Assembly: GCA_965372015.1 (NCBI GenBank)
Contig: CBDVAP010000007.1
Location: 1 to 44,022 of the forward strand
Direction of reading: 5' to 3'
Source: JACZSB01 sp965372015
GTDB taxonomy: Bacteria; Fidelibacterota; Marinisomatia; SCGC-AAA003-L08; TS1B11
Length of the DNA: 44,022 nucleotides
Shown here: piece by piece, positions 22,415 to 30,993 of the stretch
How the letters are laid out: every line of letters starts with the position of its first letter
How positions within the stretch are numbered: position 1 is the stretch's first letter
Program-made: the position numbers and the translations under genes
Notes under the pieces: model-generated
Databases searched by the model: none
What the model saw: the letters and a program-made list of their open reading frames with translations, nothing else
What the model was told of the DNA's origin: nothing

Positions 22415-25282
22415 TCAATTCCCTACGGTATAGACATAATCTCGCAGAGCCCGCAACAGTGCGTCCGAGTCTCCGGCCATCTCGATTACGGGCTCCGGAA
22501 AGTACTCCTCCGCGCCTTCGAAGTCAACATCTTCCCGCGTGGGAATGTAGGGCTGAGGCATCTTGGTCCCGGGCATGATCGCCTGGGGGTCACGCAGCCA
22601 ATCGACCACCCAATCCGGCCGCAGTCGGTGCTTGGTCAGGGCCAGCTCGGGGGCCCAGTCCACCCGGTTGGCCGTAGGTTGCTTCCCCGCCATCAGATGG
22701 CATTTGCCGCAATCGCCCACATCCCCGGAGGCCAGGAACTCTCCCACACCGTATGCCGGTGATGTAGTTGACACCTGGTGCTTCCTCTCAAACGCGGTGT
22801 TGAGACCGTCGAGATACTGGAAGGTTTTGATGATGTCATTCCACATCTGGTCGCTGAACCCGTAAGTAGGCATTCGCACTTGAAGATTGGGGCGGATAAC
22901 GCTGGGATTCTTAAAGAAATTGAATAGCCACAACGGTTGAACTTTGGCGCCCTCGGTGTTCAGACTGGGTGGTGATAGGGCCACGTCACCGATAATTTCA
23001 CCGATCTGCCCACCGGTCCCATCAATCAGGTGGCAGCCCTGGCAGTTGTAATCCTTAATGACCGTCAGGCCGCGCTGGATCAACTCACCTTCCGCGTGCC
23101 TGTTGGCCAGCTTTTCAGGACCCACATCGGCCTTCACAAATCCCAGCAGGGCCGTCACTATGGCCGCGATCTCATCTTCCGAAAAATGGAAATTCGGCAT
23201 GCGCAGTTTTTCGTCAGGGTTCTTGACGGTATGCCGGTCAAAAATACGCGGGTCGGCCAGTTTGGCTTCGAACCAGTTATAATTGGTATGGCCTATATCA
23301 TGAACTGAGCCAAAATCCAGATTATGGACCGGTTTACTGCCTTCAAAAGTGAGAGGAGTTCCGATAGGTTTGGCATCTTCAAAGCCCGGGAGATTATGAC
23401 AGCTGAAACAGCCGTGGTGCAGGATGGCGCGTTGACCGACATATTCCAGCTGTTCGTCCAGGGACATCTCCGCCATCATGCTACGGGCTCTCGGAAGAGT
23501 GTTGTCCTTGGCCATCCACCCCAGGGCGATACTCTCAAGTTCACCCTCGTCGAGTGCCGGCACGCTCATTTCCTCGAACTCCAGACTGCGTGATTCCAGC
23601 AGAAAAGCCGTGATATCGGCCGCCTCCTGATCGGTCAGGCGGAGATTGGGCATCCGGCTGATGGGATTATAATAAGTGGGGTCCTTGAGCCAATTGAATA
23701 GCCAAGCGGCGGATACCTTTGATCCCAGGCCGACCAGGTTAGGGCCGTGGCGCTGCAGCATTCGCTCCAGCGTGATCTCGGCGATTACCGGCTCCGGCTC
23801 CATAATGTGGCAACCCAGGCACCCGACAGACTGGAAGAGTACCTCTCCCCGCGCCAGATCCCCACTAACCGTTAAGTCGAATGGTAATTCCGCCTCACTG
23901 GAGTTGGCATACAGGTATCGCACGATGGCATGGACTTCGGTATCGGCCCGATGAACGGCTGCGGAATCGGCGGTATTGGTTTGATTGAAAAACGATGGCA
24001 TCCAAGTGCTATGGCGGAATGATTGCGGTTCGCGGACCCATTTGAATATAAATTCCTGCTCCAACTTCCCCGCCACCATGGCCAGGTTCGGTCCCCGTCG
24101 ATCCCACCCTTCATAGCGGTCCAATTGGTGGCAACCGAAGCAGGCGGCTTTCTCAATTATGGTCAGGCCCAGAGATAATCGCCGAGCCCCTTTGATAATT
24201 GGTTCGGATTGGTGGCATTTCAGGCAACCGGCCTGACTGTAGGCCGCCGGGTACATCTTCTCTTCCCAATGCTCCAGCGGCTCCCAGTGGTAATCTTCTT
24301 CCCACTCGCGAGCCTGATCCGGCGTGGCCGGCATGTGGCCGCTGCTGATAAAGGAAGTACCGCGTCCTCGTCCGGCATGGCAGCCGGTGCAACCATAGTC
24401 ATCGAGCGGGTGTGGTGAAGCCGTACTGAGATACAGTTCCAGGTTGGGGTGAGTAGCGAACGGCTGAGGCGCATCCTCATAACCGGCCCGGTCGATCCCC
24501 AGGTGGCAGGTGGTGCAGCGGTCAACCTTGGGAACGGTGGTGAAGTTGATATTATCCTTGATATCCTTGACTACGATCTGGTTGATTTTAATTGAAGGAG
24601 CGAGGAAATCAACCACCGGGAGATCGCGAAAGACATTTGCCACCCGGTTGGCGAAGGTCATTTCCTCAGGGTCGATGATGGTCAGTTTGCGCTCCAGGAT
24701 AGCAACATCCCGCAGCAGGGCCGCTAATTTCTGCTCGCTATCTTGAACATCCGCCCTTAATTCTTTCAGGTTCTGCTGATGATTTTCAACGGTTATCAAG
24801 AGCTCTTCCGCTGCCGCCCGATAGCGGTCGTCCCTGTCGACCAGTCGCTGGTAGGACCGCTTTGCGCGGTCGATACCCTCATTGGTTGCCAGTGCCAGTT
24901 CCAAGCGATAGCGGGCTACTTCTAAGTCGGCGGTGTTACCTTGATGGCGCAGATTGGCCCCGTAGTATTTCCCCTCGACCGCGGCCAGCAGGTTTTCCAG
25001 CTCACTGATCCGTACCTGTTTGCCGGCCAGTGAGTCCCGGGTGGCCGCCAGGTTGGCCTCCAACAGCTCTTTTTGTTTTTGATCGACTTCAAGGTGGCTT
25101 AAGTCTGTTCTGGTCTTTTCTATTTCCAGACGGCGGAATTCCAATTGATACGATTTCCAGTCCCGGCTGTAGTCATCGCCGAACATCCAGAATATGCTGC
25201 CGGCAAATAGTATGCTTGAGATGGCGAACCATTTGCCCAGCACCTGGGGTCGATAGTAACGCTCTTCCTTGATCGGGTCCAT
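22415..25282 (-). CDS. Octaheme c-type cytochrome subunit of the b6f-like complex, with coiled coil
   Basis: The 955-residue protein has one N-terminal membrane span (about 15-34), a long charged coiled coil (about 40-205) and eight heme c motifs with His at residues 260, 302, 357, 385, 492, 629, 751 and 862. The first three hemes are in a compact region; hemes 4-8 each sit in a small class I-like domain with a candidate Met ligand (WMPSF, RMPNL, RMPNF, RMPTYG, KMPQP). The gene starts 5 bp after the subunit IV-like gene and follows Rieske and cytochrome b, so it takes the place of cytochrome c1 or f. The coiled coil could hold the heme domains away from the membrane or link complexes. Multiheme c subunits in bc complexes are known in several uncultured phyla; this coiled-coil version is unfamiliar to me. 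Confidence 0.9.
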   Translation of the reverse strand: MDPIKEERYYRPQVLGKWFAISSILFAGSIFWMFGDDYSRDWKSYQLEFRRLEIEKTRTDLSHLEVDQKQKELLEANLAATRDSLAGKQVRISELENLLAAVEGKYYGANLRHQGNTADLEVARYRLELALATNEGIDRAKRSYQRLVDRDDRYRAAAEELLITVENHQQNLKELRADVQDSEQKLAALLRDVAILERKLTIIDPEEMTFANRVANVFRDLPVVDFLAPSIKINQIVVKDIKDNINFTTVPKVDRCTTCHLGIDRAGYEDAPQPFATHPNLELYLSTASPHPLDDYGCTGCHAGRGRGTSFISSGHMPATPDQAREWEEDYHWEPLEHWEEKMYPAAYSQAGCLKCHQSEPIIKGARRLSLGLTIIEKAACFGCHQLDRYEGWDRRGPNLAMVAGKLEQEFIFKWVREPQSFRHSTWMPSFFNQTNTADSAAVHRADTEVHAIVRYLYANSSEAELPFDLTVSGDLARGEVLFQSVGCLGCHIMEPEPVIAEITLERMLQRHGPNLVGLGSKVSAAWLFNWLKDPTYYNPISRMPNLRLTDQEAADITAFLLESRSLEFEEMSVPALDEGELESIALGWMAKDNTLPRARSMMAEMSLDEQLEYVGQRAILHHGCFSCHNLPGFEDAKPIGTPLTFEGSKPVHNLDFGSVHDIGHTNYNWFEAKLADPRIFDRHTVKNPDEKLRMPNFHFSEDEIAAIVTALLGFVKADVGPEKLANRHAEGELIQRGLTVIKDYNCQGCHLIDGTGGQIGEIIGDVALSPPSLNTEGAKVQPLWLFNFFKNPSVIRPNLQVRMPTYGFSDQMWNDIIKTFQYLDGLNTAFERKHQVSTTSPAYGVGEFLASGDVGDCGKCHLMAGKQPTANRVDWAPELALTKHRLRPDWVVDWLRDPQAIMPGTKMPQPYIPTREDVDFEGAEEYFPEPVIEMAGDSDALLRALRDYVYTVGN

Positions 25283-25287
25283 GACGA

Positions 25288-26406
25288 CTAAATATTGAAA
25301 AACGCTTCGGGGATGGCGATGATGTACTTGAGATTCAGCGTCCAGCGCAGATACATTTTGATCGGCAGCAGCAGCATGGCCAGTGCCAGGAAGACGATCA
25401 GGCCGTAGCGGATCGGCCCTAATTTTTCCCGTAGCGGCCGCAGTTTCCCGCGGGCCAGCAGCACCGGTGTGAGGCCGAAATAGGCCAATAAGAGCACGAT
25501 CCCTACCGATTCCCGCAGAAACAGGTTGGAGGGCAGACCTACTCTAAACATCTTCACCCAGATGTACTCGGAGAGATTTACATTGCTCAAGGCGACCACT
25601 TTAGCAATACTCCACTCCTCAAAGGGTCCGAAGAAGTTCCAGTTCGGGCCCCTGAAGAAGGTCCCGATAACTATCAGGAAAACCCATAGCACCAGCCAGC
25701 CAAAGAGAAAGATGGAAATTGATTTGCGCCGCTGGGCGAAACTATAATAACCGCTGCCCTCTTTATTGCGATCAAAATATGGAATCGCCATCAAGCCCAG
25801 AATCATCAACGAAGGGAATAATACGCCCGCTATCCAGGGATCGAAGTACACCAGCATCTCCTGCAACCCCAGGAAATACCAGGGAGCCTTGGCGGGATTG
25901 GGCGACAGGGTGGGATTGGCCGCTTCCTCCAAAGGCGCCGGTAAGCCGATCGACCAGGCCACCAGGAATACCGTCATCAGAATCAGGGCGATCAGTTCGA
26001 TGAAGACCAGATCGGGCCAGACCAGGACTTTCTCCTTTGGCGAGTGGTATTCGGCCACCGGCTCACCGGCCGCCAACCGTCTATCATTCTCGTAGGCCTG
26101 GTACATCGAGAGCCATAAAAAGAACAGGCAACTGTAGATTAGAATGATGATTGGGACGTTATCCGGCTTTTTGAGTATCAGGCTGAAATTCTCGTCGGTA
26201 AATCCCAGGAAAAAAAATAGGCTGAGGATCACAAAAATGAACAGTCCGCCTTGCCTGGTCCAGAGCAAATCGATCTTCATTTTCCGATGCCAGGCTTCGA
26301 ATTTGTCCGTGGGTGGAAACACGAAGGGGAAGGCCAGCAATATCAGGGTTAACGAGATACTGGGCTGCGATAGGAGATCGATCACATTCTTGATTAGTGC
26401 CAACAT
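25288..26406 (-). CDS. Cytochrome b C-terminal (subunit IV-like) protein of the bc complex
   Basis: The 372-residue membrane protein has about eight spans. The quinol-oxidation-site motif appears as KAPWYFLGLQEM in the middle, corresponding to the PEWY segment of cytochrome b C-terminal domains and the PDWY of b6f subunit IV. It is much longer than subunit IV (~160 residues), with extra spans on both sides of the motif. I prefer the ATG at 26406, which leaves 28 bp to the cytochrome b gene; an ATG at 26460 would overlap it by 26 bp and begin with a polar stretch. Neither has a strong ribosome binding site. It forms the second half of the split cytochrome b and builds the Qo site with the Rieske protein. 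Confidence 0.88.
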   Translation of the reverse strand: MLALIKNVIDLLSQPSISLTLILLAFPFVFPPTDKFEAWHRKMKIDLLWTRQGGLFIFVILSLFFFLGFTDENFSLILKKPDNVPIIILIYSCLFFLWLSMYQAYENDRRLAAGEPVAEYHSPKEKVLVWPDLVFIELIALILMTVFLVAWSIGLPAPLEEAANPTLSPNPAKAPWYFLGLQEMLVYFDPWIAGVLFPSLMILGLMAIPYFDRNKEGSGYYSFAQRRKSISIFLFGWLVLWVFLIVIGTFFRGPNWNFFGPFEEWSIAKVVALSNVNLSEYIWVKMFRVGLPSNLFLRESVGIVLLLAYFGLTPVLLARGKLRPLREKLGPIRYGLIVFLALAMLLLPIKMYLRWTLNLKYIIAIPEAFFNI

Positions 26407-26434
26407 GCCTGCGCTCAAATATTCTTGATGATGT

Positions 26435-27226
26435 TTACAGAGGTCCCGATATGTTGCCATCCTTGCGGATGCGCCAGAAATGCACCGACATCATGACGAT
26501 AATAATAAATGGCAGGCCTACGCAATGTAGCACGTAGAACCGCAGCAGGGCGGCTTCCCCCACAAACCGGCCACCCAACAGAGCGAAACGTACATCGCTG
26601 GACATGGTTATCAGATTGATGTCGCCAATAGCCAGCAGTGAAGCCCCCGGCCCCTCGTGGCCAAAGAACGGCGTGGCGCGGGCCATATTTGTTCCGACTG
26701 TAATAGCCCAGATGGCCAACTGGTCCCAGGGCAACAGATAGCCGGTAAAGGACAACAGCAAGGTGAGGGACAGCAGGGTGACGCCCACTCCCCAGTTGAA
26801 CTCCCGGGGTGGCTTATAACTGCCCGTCATGAATACCCGGAACATGTGCAGCAGCACCGTGATCACCATCAAATGGGCGCCCCAACGGTGAATCTCACGC
26901 ATGACTCCCAACGGGACCTGTTCCGATAGGTCGACGATATCGGTATAGGCGTATTCCACTGTGGGACGATAGTAGAACATTAACAGAATACCTGAAATCG
27001 TCAAGACCATGAACAGGTAGAATGATAGTCCCCCCATGCACCAGGTGTAATTGAGCTTGATAGCGTGCCTCGGCAGCCGGGCCGGGTGCAGATGCAGGAA
27101 CACATTGTTCAAGATGCTCTTGATCCGTTGGCTTCTACTTTCAGGGAAAGGATTCCGAAAGATGGACTTCCAGATCATGGAGTCCGTCAGCCTGGCGCCC
27201 AAAGTTTTCCGCTCAGTCTTTGCCAT
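26435..27226 (-). CDS. petB: Cytochrome b6-like subunit (split cytochrome b)
   Basis: The 263-residue protein is the N-terminal half of cytochrome b with four spans. Heme ligands are His113 and His127 (EIHRWGAH, LLHMFR) and His234 and His249 (VLHCVG, SVHFWR). The second pair is separated by 14 intervening residues as in b6f, against 13 in bc1. Cys63 in NYTWCMGG aligns with the b6 Cys35 that covalently binds the extra high-spin heme c-n near the Qi site, so this is a b6f/Firmicutes-type cytochrome b. The C-terminal ISGPL matches chloroplast b6. It accepts electrons from quinol at the Qo site and returns them at Qi, driving the Q cycle. It lies 15 bp after the Rieske gene. Confidence 0.93.
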   Translation of the reverse strand: MAKTERKTLGARLTDSMIWKSIFRNPFPESRSQRIKSILNNVFLHLHPARLPRHAIKLNYTWCMGGLSFYLFMVLTISGILLMFYYRPTVEYAYTDIVDLSEQVPLGVMREIHRWGAHLMVITVLLHMFRVFMTGSYKPPREFNWGVGVTLLSLTLLLSFTGYLLPWDQLAIWAITVGTNMARATPFFGHEGPGASLLAIGDINLITMSSDVRFALLGGRFVGEAALLRFYVLHCVGLPFIIIVMMSVHFWRIRKDGNISGPL

Positions 27227-27241
27227 TATCAGCGCACCTCA

Positions 27242-27781
27242 TCAAATTTTCAATAGGGCTCCGGGTTGATCCCATTGCCCTTTCTCATACTGGAATTTCA
27301 CCGATTTATCCACGAACACCTGGCCGTCTTCAGTCAGCGTGATCTTGAATCGTTCCAAAGGCCGGGGAGCGGGTCCTTCGAAATGAATCCCCGACTTGCG
27401 GAAACCGCTGCCATGGCAGGGGCATTTGAATTTGTTGTCGGTAACCAGCCAGTTGGGGGTACACCCCAGGTGGGTGCAGACGGTCGAAAGAGCATACAGG
27501 CCACCGTACTCGCGGATTACCCAGATCCCTCTGGAATCCTTGAACCTCTCATCCACCACCCCCATCTGAAAATCATCGGGATAGCCGATCGTAAAACTTT
27601 GGGGTGGCTCGAACAGCACGTTGGGAAACAGGAACCGGCCGATCATAGTCATGAAACCACCCATGGCGGCGGCAAAGGCCAGCCAGCCCACGGAGAGCCA
27701 GGATAAAAAACTCTTGCGCTCGATTGGCTCGGCCTGGTCCTGCTCCGGTGCCTGGCTGGGGGTAGTTTCGGCTTCACTCAT
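27242..27781 (-). CDS. Rieske iron-sulfur subunit of the b6f-like complex
   Basis: The 179-residue protein has one N-terminal membrane span (about 29-50) and a Rieske domain with both [2Fe-2S] motifs: CTHLGC (Cys102, His104, and Cys107 for the disulfide) and CPCHGSGF (Cys120, Cys122 for the disulfide, and His123). The Rieske centre takes the first electron from quinol at the Qo site and passes it to the c-type subunit, here presumably the octaheme cytochrome. The N-terminal tail is acidic and Gln/Pro-rich. Gene order HEAT protein, Rieske, b6, subunit IV, multiheme c is continuous with short gaps. Confidence 0.95.
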   Translation of the reverse strand: MSEAETTPSQAPEQDQAEPIERKSFLSWLSVGWLAFAAAMGGFMTMIGRFLFPNVLFEPPQSFTIGYPDDFQMGVVDERFKDSRGIWVIREYGGLYALSTVCTHLGCTPNWLVTDNKFKCPCHGSGFRKSGIHFEGPAPRPLERFKITLTEDGQVFVDKSVKFQYEKGQWDQPGALLKI

Positions 27782-27815
27782 GGCTCTGCTTCAGTCCTTG
27801 ATTCCAGTCATGGAC

Positions 27816-28676
27816 TTAATATTCCTTCAAGGCCAGCAAAGCAGCGTTGGTGATACTGAGGTTCTCATCCGACTCAGACAGCGTAATTAAGTTGTCCTCG
27901 AATATGGGGTCCTGCAGTTGAACGGCCATTTCGATAGCCACCGAGATGGCTTTTTCCCGCTCATTAATATCGACCTGCGGAAACTGCTTGAGGTATTCAC
28001 GGCTGAGCAGCTGGTTGATAATCGGCAACCCCGCCCGCTCCCCGAGTTTAGCCAGCGCTATAGCGGTGTCCCAGCGAATGTTGGGCTCAGGATGCTCAAG
28101 CAGCGGGAGCAGTGCCGCGGCAGCGCCCGGCCGGCCGATACGACCCAGGGCAATCACCGATTCGAGCACAAACATGGGCTCATTATGGTCCAGCAACTCC
28201 AGTAGGGCCTCCTCGGCGGCAGCCTCCCCTACCAGGCCCAGCGCTTTGACGGCCGCCAGGCGATTGGGCTCATCTTCGTCGCTCAGCCCTTTCAAAAGCT
28301 CCGGTTCGAAACGATGGTCCCTGGTCAGCCCCATGGCCAGGGCCAGGTAAGTGCGCAGGTAAGATTTTCTCTCACCTGCCGATCGATTATACTCGAAGGA
28401 TAACTGGTTGACGAAGCCCTGGTCCAGCTGATCCGCTTCAGGCGCTCTCAAGAGACTGATCATGTCCAGCGCAGACTGCCAGCGCTCGGTCTCCGACCCC
28501 CGGGAGATGGTATCCAGGGCGGAATGGATAGTGGGCGGCGCGCCGACAATCAGCCTCATGGCTGAGAAAACCACCACGCCAAAAAAGGCTATCAGGTAAG
28601 GGATCACCACAAAGGAATAGATGATAACCTTAGTACGACTCCACTTGGTTGCTTCCTGTGAAATTTGGGTACTCAT
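27816..28676 (-). CDS. Membrane-anchored HEAT-repeat protein of the bc-complex operon
   Basis: The 286-residue protein has one membrane span (about 18-42) and then helical repeats of HEAT type (for example EPNRLAAVKALGLVGEAAAEEALLELL and, 31 residues later, a similar unit ending in GRPGAAAALLPLL). HEAT proteins act as protein-protein scaffolds. As the first gene of the Rieske/cytochrome b unit it may help to assemble the complex or be an accessory subunit. No cofactor motif is seen. Confidence 0.8.
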   Translation of the reverse strand: MSTQISQEATKWSRTKVIIYSFVVIPYLIAFFGVVVFSAMRLIVGAPPTIHSALDTISRGSETERWQSALDMISLLRAPEADQLDQGFVNQLSFEYNRSAGERKSYLRTYLALAMGLTRDHRFEPELLKGLSDEDEPNRLAAVKALGLVGEAAAEEALLELLDHNEPMFVLESVIALGRIGRPGAAAALLPLLEHPEPNIRWDTAIALAKLGERAGLPIINQLLSREYLKQFPQVDINEREKAISVAIEMAVQLQDPIFEDNLITLSESDENLSITNAALLALKEY

Positions 28677-28726
28677 TGTCTAGACCAATTTAACCTATAT
28701 CAGTACTGGAGGGGAGGGGCAGTTAA

Positions 28727-29149
28727 TCAACTATAGTCGAATTGGTAAAGCATTAGATAGATCGCCACCCCGGTCACGGAGACGTAGAACCAGATGGGCA
28801 GCGTCCAGCGGGCAATTTTCCGGTGCCGGTTAAATCGGCCCCCCAGACCGGCCCGCAACGTCATTATCACCAACGGCACATTTGATACGGCCAGCACCGT
28901 ATGACTGAGCAGCACCGCGAAATATAGCCCCCGCAGCGCTCCGTGGCCCGGGAACGGAGTTGCCCCGGCGGCATAATGATAAATGGTATAAGAAATCAGA
29001 AATAATACTGCTACCGCGACCGCTGCCAGCATCGTATTTCTATGCCGGTTAACCTGCTTGTGGCGGATGAAATAGTAAGCGGTTGCCAGCAGTGCGGCGC
29101 AAATACCGTTCAGCGAGGCGTTGATCAGTGGTAATTGCGAAGCGGTCAT
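28727..29149 (-). CDS. DUF420-family membrane protein (oxidase-associated)
   Basis: The 140-residue protein has four membrane spans and the conserved residues of DUF420/YozB-like proteins: a His in SYTIYHYAAG, SHTVLAVSNVPLV and FNRHRKIARWTLPIWFYVSVTGVAIY. Genes of this family commonly accompany heme-copper oxidases and Sco, and the His residues suggest heme or copper handling during oxidase assembly, but the function is not established. It overlaps the preceding sco gene by 4 bp (ATGA). Confidence 0.88.
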   Translation of the reverse strand: MTASQLPLINASLNGICAALLATAYYFIRHKQVNRHRNTMLAAVAVAVLFLISYTIYHYAAGATPFPGHGALRGLYFAVLLSHTVLAVSNVPLVIMTLRAGLGGRFNRHRKIARWTLPIWFYVSVTGVAIYLMLYQFDYS

Positions 29150-29751
29150 TCCTGCGAAACGAGCAATTCCTGAATATCGTAAATCAAGGTATTTATGGCC
29201 GGTTCATCTTCGCTATTATAATAACCGCGCACTCTCCCCCGGCCGTCTACCAGGGCAAAATAGGTGCTGTGGTTCACGGGCGTGTCCATCGACCCCATTT
29301 TGAAACCCTCGGCGGCCAGGCGGTGGATGTCTTCAATGGCGCCGGTTAAGAAGGTCCAGCGATCACTTTGAGCGCCGTAGCGCTGCCCGTATTGCGCCAG
29401 AACCTGGGGTGTATCGTATTCCGGATTGACGGTATAGGAGACAAACTGCACCTCCGGGTGCAGACGAAAGTAATTCTGCAGGCCCGCCATTTTGTTCGAC
29501 ATGATGGGGCAGGGTCCGGCGCAGGTGGTGAAAATAAAGTCGGCCACCCAGATCTTACCTTGCAGGTCATCCAGGCCCACCGGGGCGCCAACCTGATTAG
29601 TCAGATTAAAATTGGGCAACTCGGATAATACCGGCAGCCCATCATTTTCCCTCGGCCCTGATAGAACGATGAAAAGCCCGAGAACAAATAAGGCCGGTAC
29701 TACAGCCAGCCACAGGTAAGCATCGTACTTTCGGCCGCCACCCTCAGTCAT
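29146..29751 (-). CDS. Sco1/SenC-family copper chaperone in the oxidase operon
   Basis: The 201-residue protein has a membrane anchor (about 12-31) and a thioredoxin fold with the copper ligands Cys77-x3-Cys81 (FTTCAGPCPIM) and His161 (VNHSTYFALVD). It delivers copper to the CuA site of oxidase subunit II or sets its redox state. I chose the ATG at 29751, which overlaps the upstream small gene by 8 bp and places the anchor near the N-terminus; upstream in-frame starts (to 29799) lie inside that gene. This is the second Sco of the window; the other is in the nos operon. Confidence 0.92.
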   Translation of the reverse strand: MTEGGGRKYDAYLWLAVVPALFVLGLFIVLSGPRENDGLPVLSELPNFNLTNQVGAPVGLDDLQGKIWVADFIFTTCAGPCPIMSNKMAGLQNYFRLHPEVQFVSYTVNPEYDTPQVLAQYGQRYGAQSDRWTFLTGAIEDIHRLAAEGFKMGSMDTPVNHSTYFALVDGRGRVRGYYNSEDEPAINTLIYDIQELLVSQE

Positions 29752-29971
29752 CCGGGCGGTCCTGGCCTGCTTTGTTCTGGCGGACATTCCTGACCACAAT
29801 ACCGGCGATTATGCCAAAGACCACGAACGGCGCCCCCAACAGACTGAATATCGGTACCAGAATTTCCTGAAGACCGTTATCCTGCATGGCGCAGAAGGGA
29901 CAGGCCGCCAGCAGAGCAGGCATCATGACCATCAGCGCCGGCAACAATACTGTCCTGGGTGACGCTCTCAC
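29744..29971 (-). CDS. Small secreted/membrane protein with CPFC motif
   Basis: The 75-residue protein starts at a GTG and has a signal-like hydrophobic segment, then CPFC (Cys24 and Cys27), a short polar stretch and a second membrane span (about 40-62) followed by a basic tail. It lies between oxidase subunit IV and sco and overlaps sco by 8 bp, so expression with the oxidase is likely. The CxxC pair outside the membrane could bind copper or do thiol redox during assembly of the CuA site. I do not recognise the family. Confidence 0.7.
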   Translation of the reverse strand: MRASPRTVLLPALMVMMPALLAACPFCAMQDNGLQEILVPIFSLLGAPFVVFGIIAGIVVRNVRQNKAGQDRPDD

Positions 29972-29986
29972 CGGGAAGTGCTCACT

Positions 29987-30271
29987 CTAGTTCACCCAGC
30001 TGAAGGGGAGATCGTACATTAGAGCCGCGGTAAACAGGATCGCCACCGGGACGGGAAGGGCCACAATGAATTTCAGGATCGGGGTCTCAGTCCGTAAATG
30101 CATGTAGAACAGGGCCACCAGCATCATCTTGGTGGCGGCGAAGGCCAGCAGGAGAGTGATGGTCCCAATACGGGGGAGAGACATATATGTGACACTAACC
30201 TCCACGACAGTAAGGATCAGTAGCGCCAGCCAGATAAACACATAGGTCTGCTTATGGTCGGTTGCAGTCAT
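29987..30271 (-). CDS. coxD: Cytochrome c oxidase subunit IV (prokaryotic COX4 type)
   Basis: The 94-residue protein has three membrane spans and the typical KMMLVALFYMHL segment of the small prokaryotic subunit IV/CoxD family, which stabilises the heme-copper oxidase. It lies 16 bp after subunit III and 15 bp before the CPFC protein. Confidence 0.9.
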   Translation of the reverse strand: MTATDHKQTYVFIWLALLILTVVEVSVTYMSLPRIGTITLLLAFAATKMMLVALFYMHLRTETPILKFIVALPVPVAILFTAALMYDLPFSWVN

Positions 30272-30287
30272 CGAATGCTCCTTTTGC

Positions 30288-30920
30288 TCACAATAGGTAG
30301 ATCACCGTAAAAACCAGGATCCAGATCAGGTCGATGAAGTGCCAGAAAAGGCCCAATATCTCGACGCGATCGAAGTTTTGGGCCGAATAGCCGGCCTTGT
30401 CAACTCCCAGCAAGATTATACCGATATAAATTACCCCTGTCAGCACGTGCAGGCCGTGGAAGGCGGTAGTGGCGTAGAAAACGGCGGCATAGATGCTGGT
30501 ACTGGGTATGAAACTGGTAGCGCCGGGAAATCCCGCCGCCGCTAGAGATGCCGCCAGTTCTTCGCTGCCCATAATAAAATGGCTGTATTCCCACACCTGG
30601 ATGGCGAGGAAGATCAGGCCGCTCAACATGGTCAGGCCCAGGAAGCGCTTCAGTCCACCGATGTCATCGCGCTGGACAGCATTGAGGGCCATGACCATCG
30701 TGAGGCTGCTACAGATCAGCAGGAAGGTGTTGAAGGCGGTCAACGGTACATCGAGTATCACACCCGGTGCCGGCCAGAAGGGGGCGCCGGACCGCAAAGC
30801 GGCCCCACCGATCAGCAGCCCGCCGAACGATAGCCCGTCCATAATGATGAACAACCACATTCCCAGTTTACCGGTAGTGGCTTTGCCAAAGGGATCGCGT
30901 AGCGCCACAGCTTCGCTCAT
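30288..30920 (-). CDS. coxC: Cytochrome c oxidase subunit III
   Basis: The 210-residue protein has five membrane spans in the CoxC pattern, with GKLGMWLFIIMDGLSFGGLL at the start, WEYSHFI in the middle, and YATTAFHGLHVLTGVIYIG and LGLFWHFIDLIWILVFTVIYL at the end. The His and Glu residues of these segments are conserved in the family. GGAGGG lies eight bases before the ATG. It is the second of two adjacent subunit III-like genes. Confidence 0.92.
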   Translation of the reverse strand: MSEAVALRDPFGKATTGKLGMWLFIIMDGLSFGGLLIGGAALRSGAPFWPAPGVILDVPLTAFNTFLLICSSLTMVMALNAVQRDDIGGLKRFLGLTMLSGLIFLAIQVWEYSHFIMGSEELAASLAAAGFPGATSFIPSTSIYAAVFYATTAFHGLHVLTGVIYIGIILLGVDKAGYSAQNFDRVEILGLFWHFIDLIWILVFTVIYLL

Positions 30921-30993
30921 TTAAACCCTCCTTTCAGAGTGATTGGTCCACACCATCGTGCCATTCGCCTCTTCACCAGTCGGTTGCCGGGCC

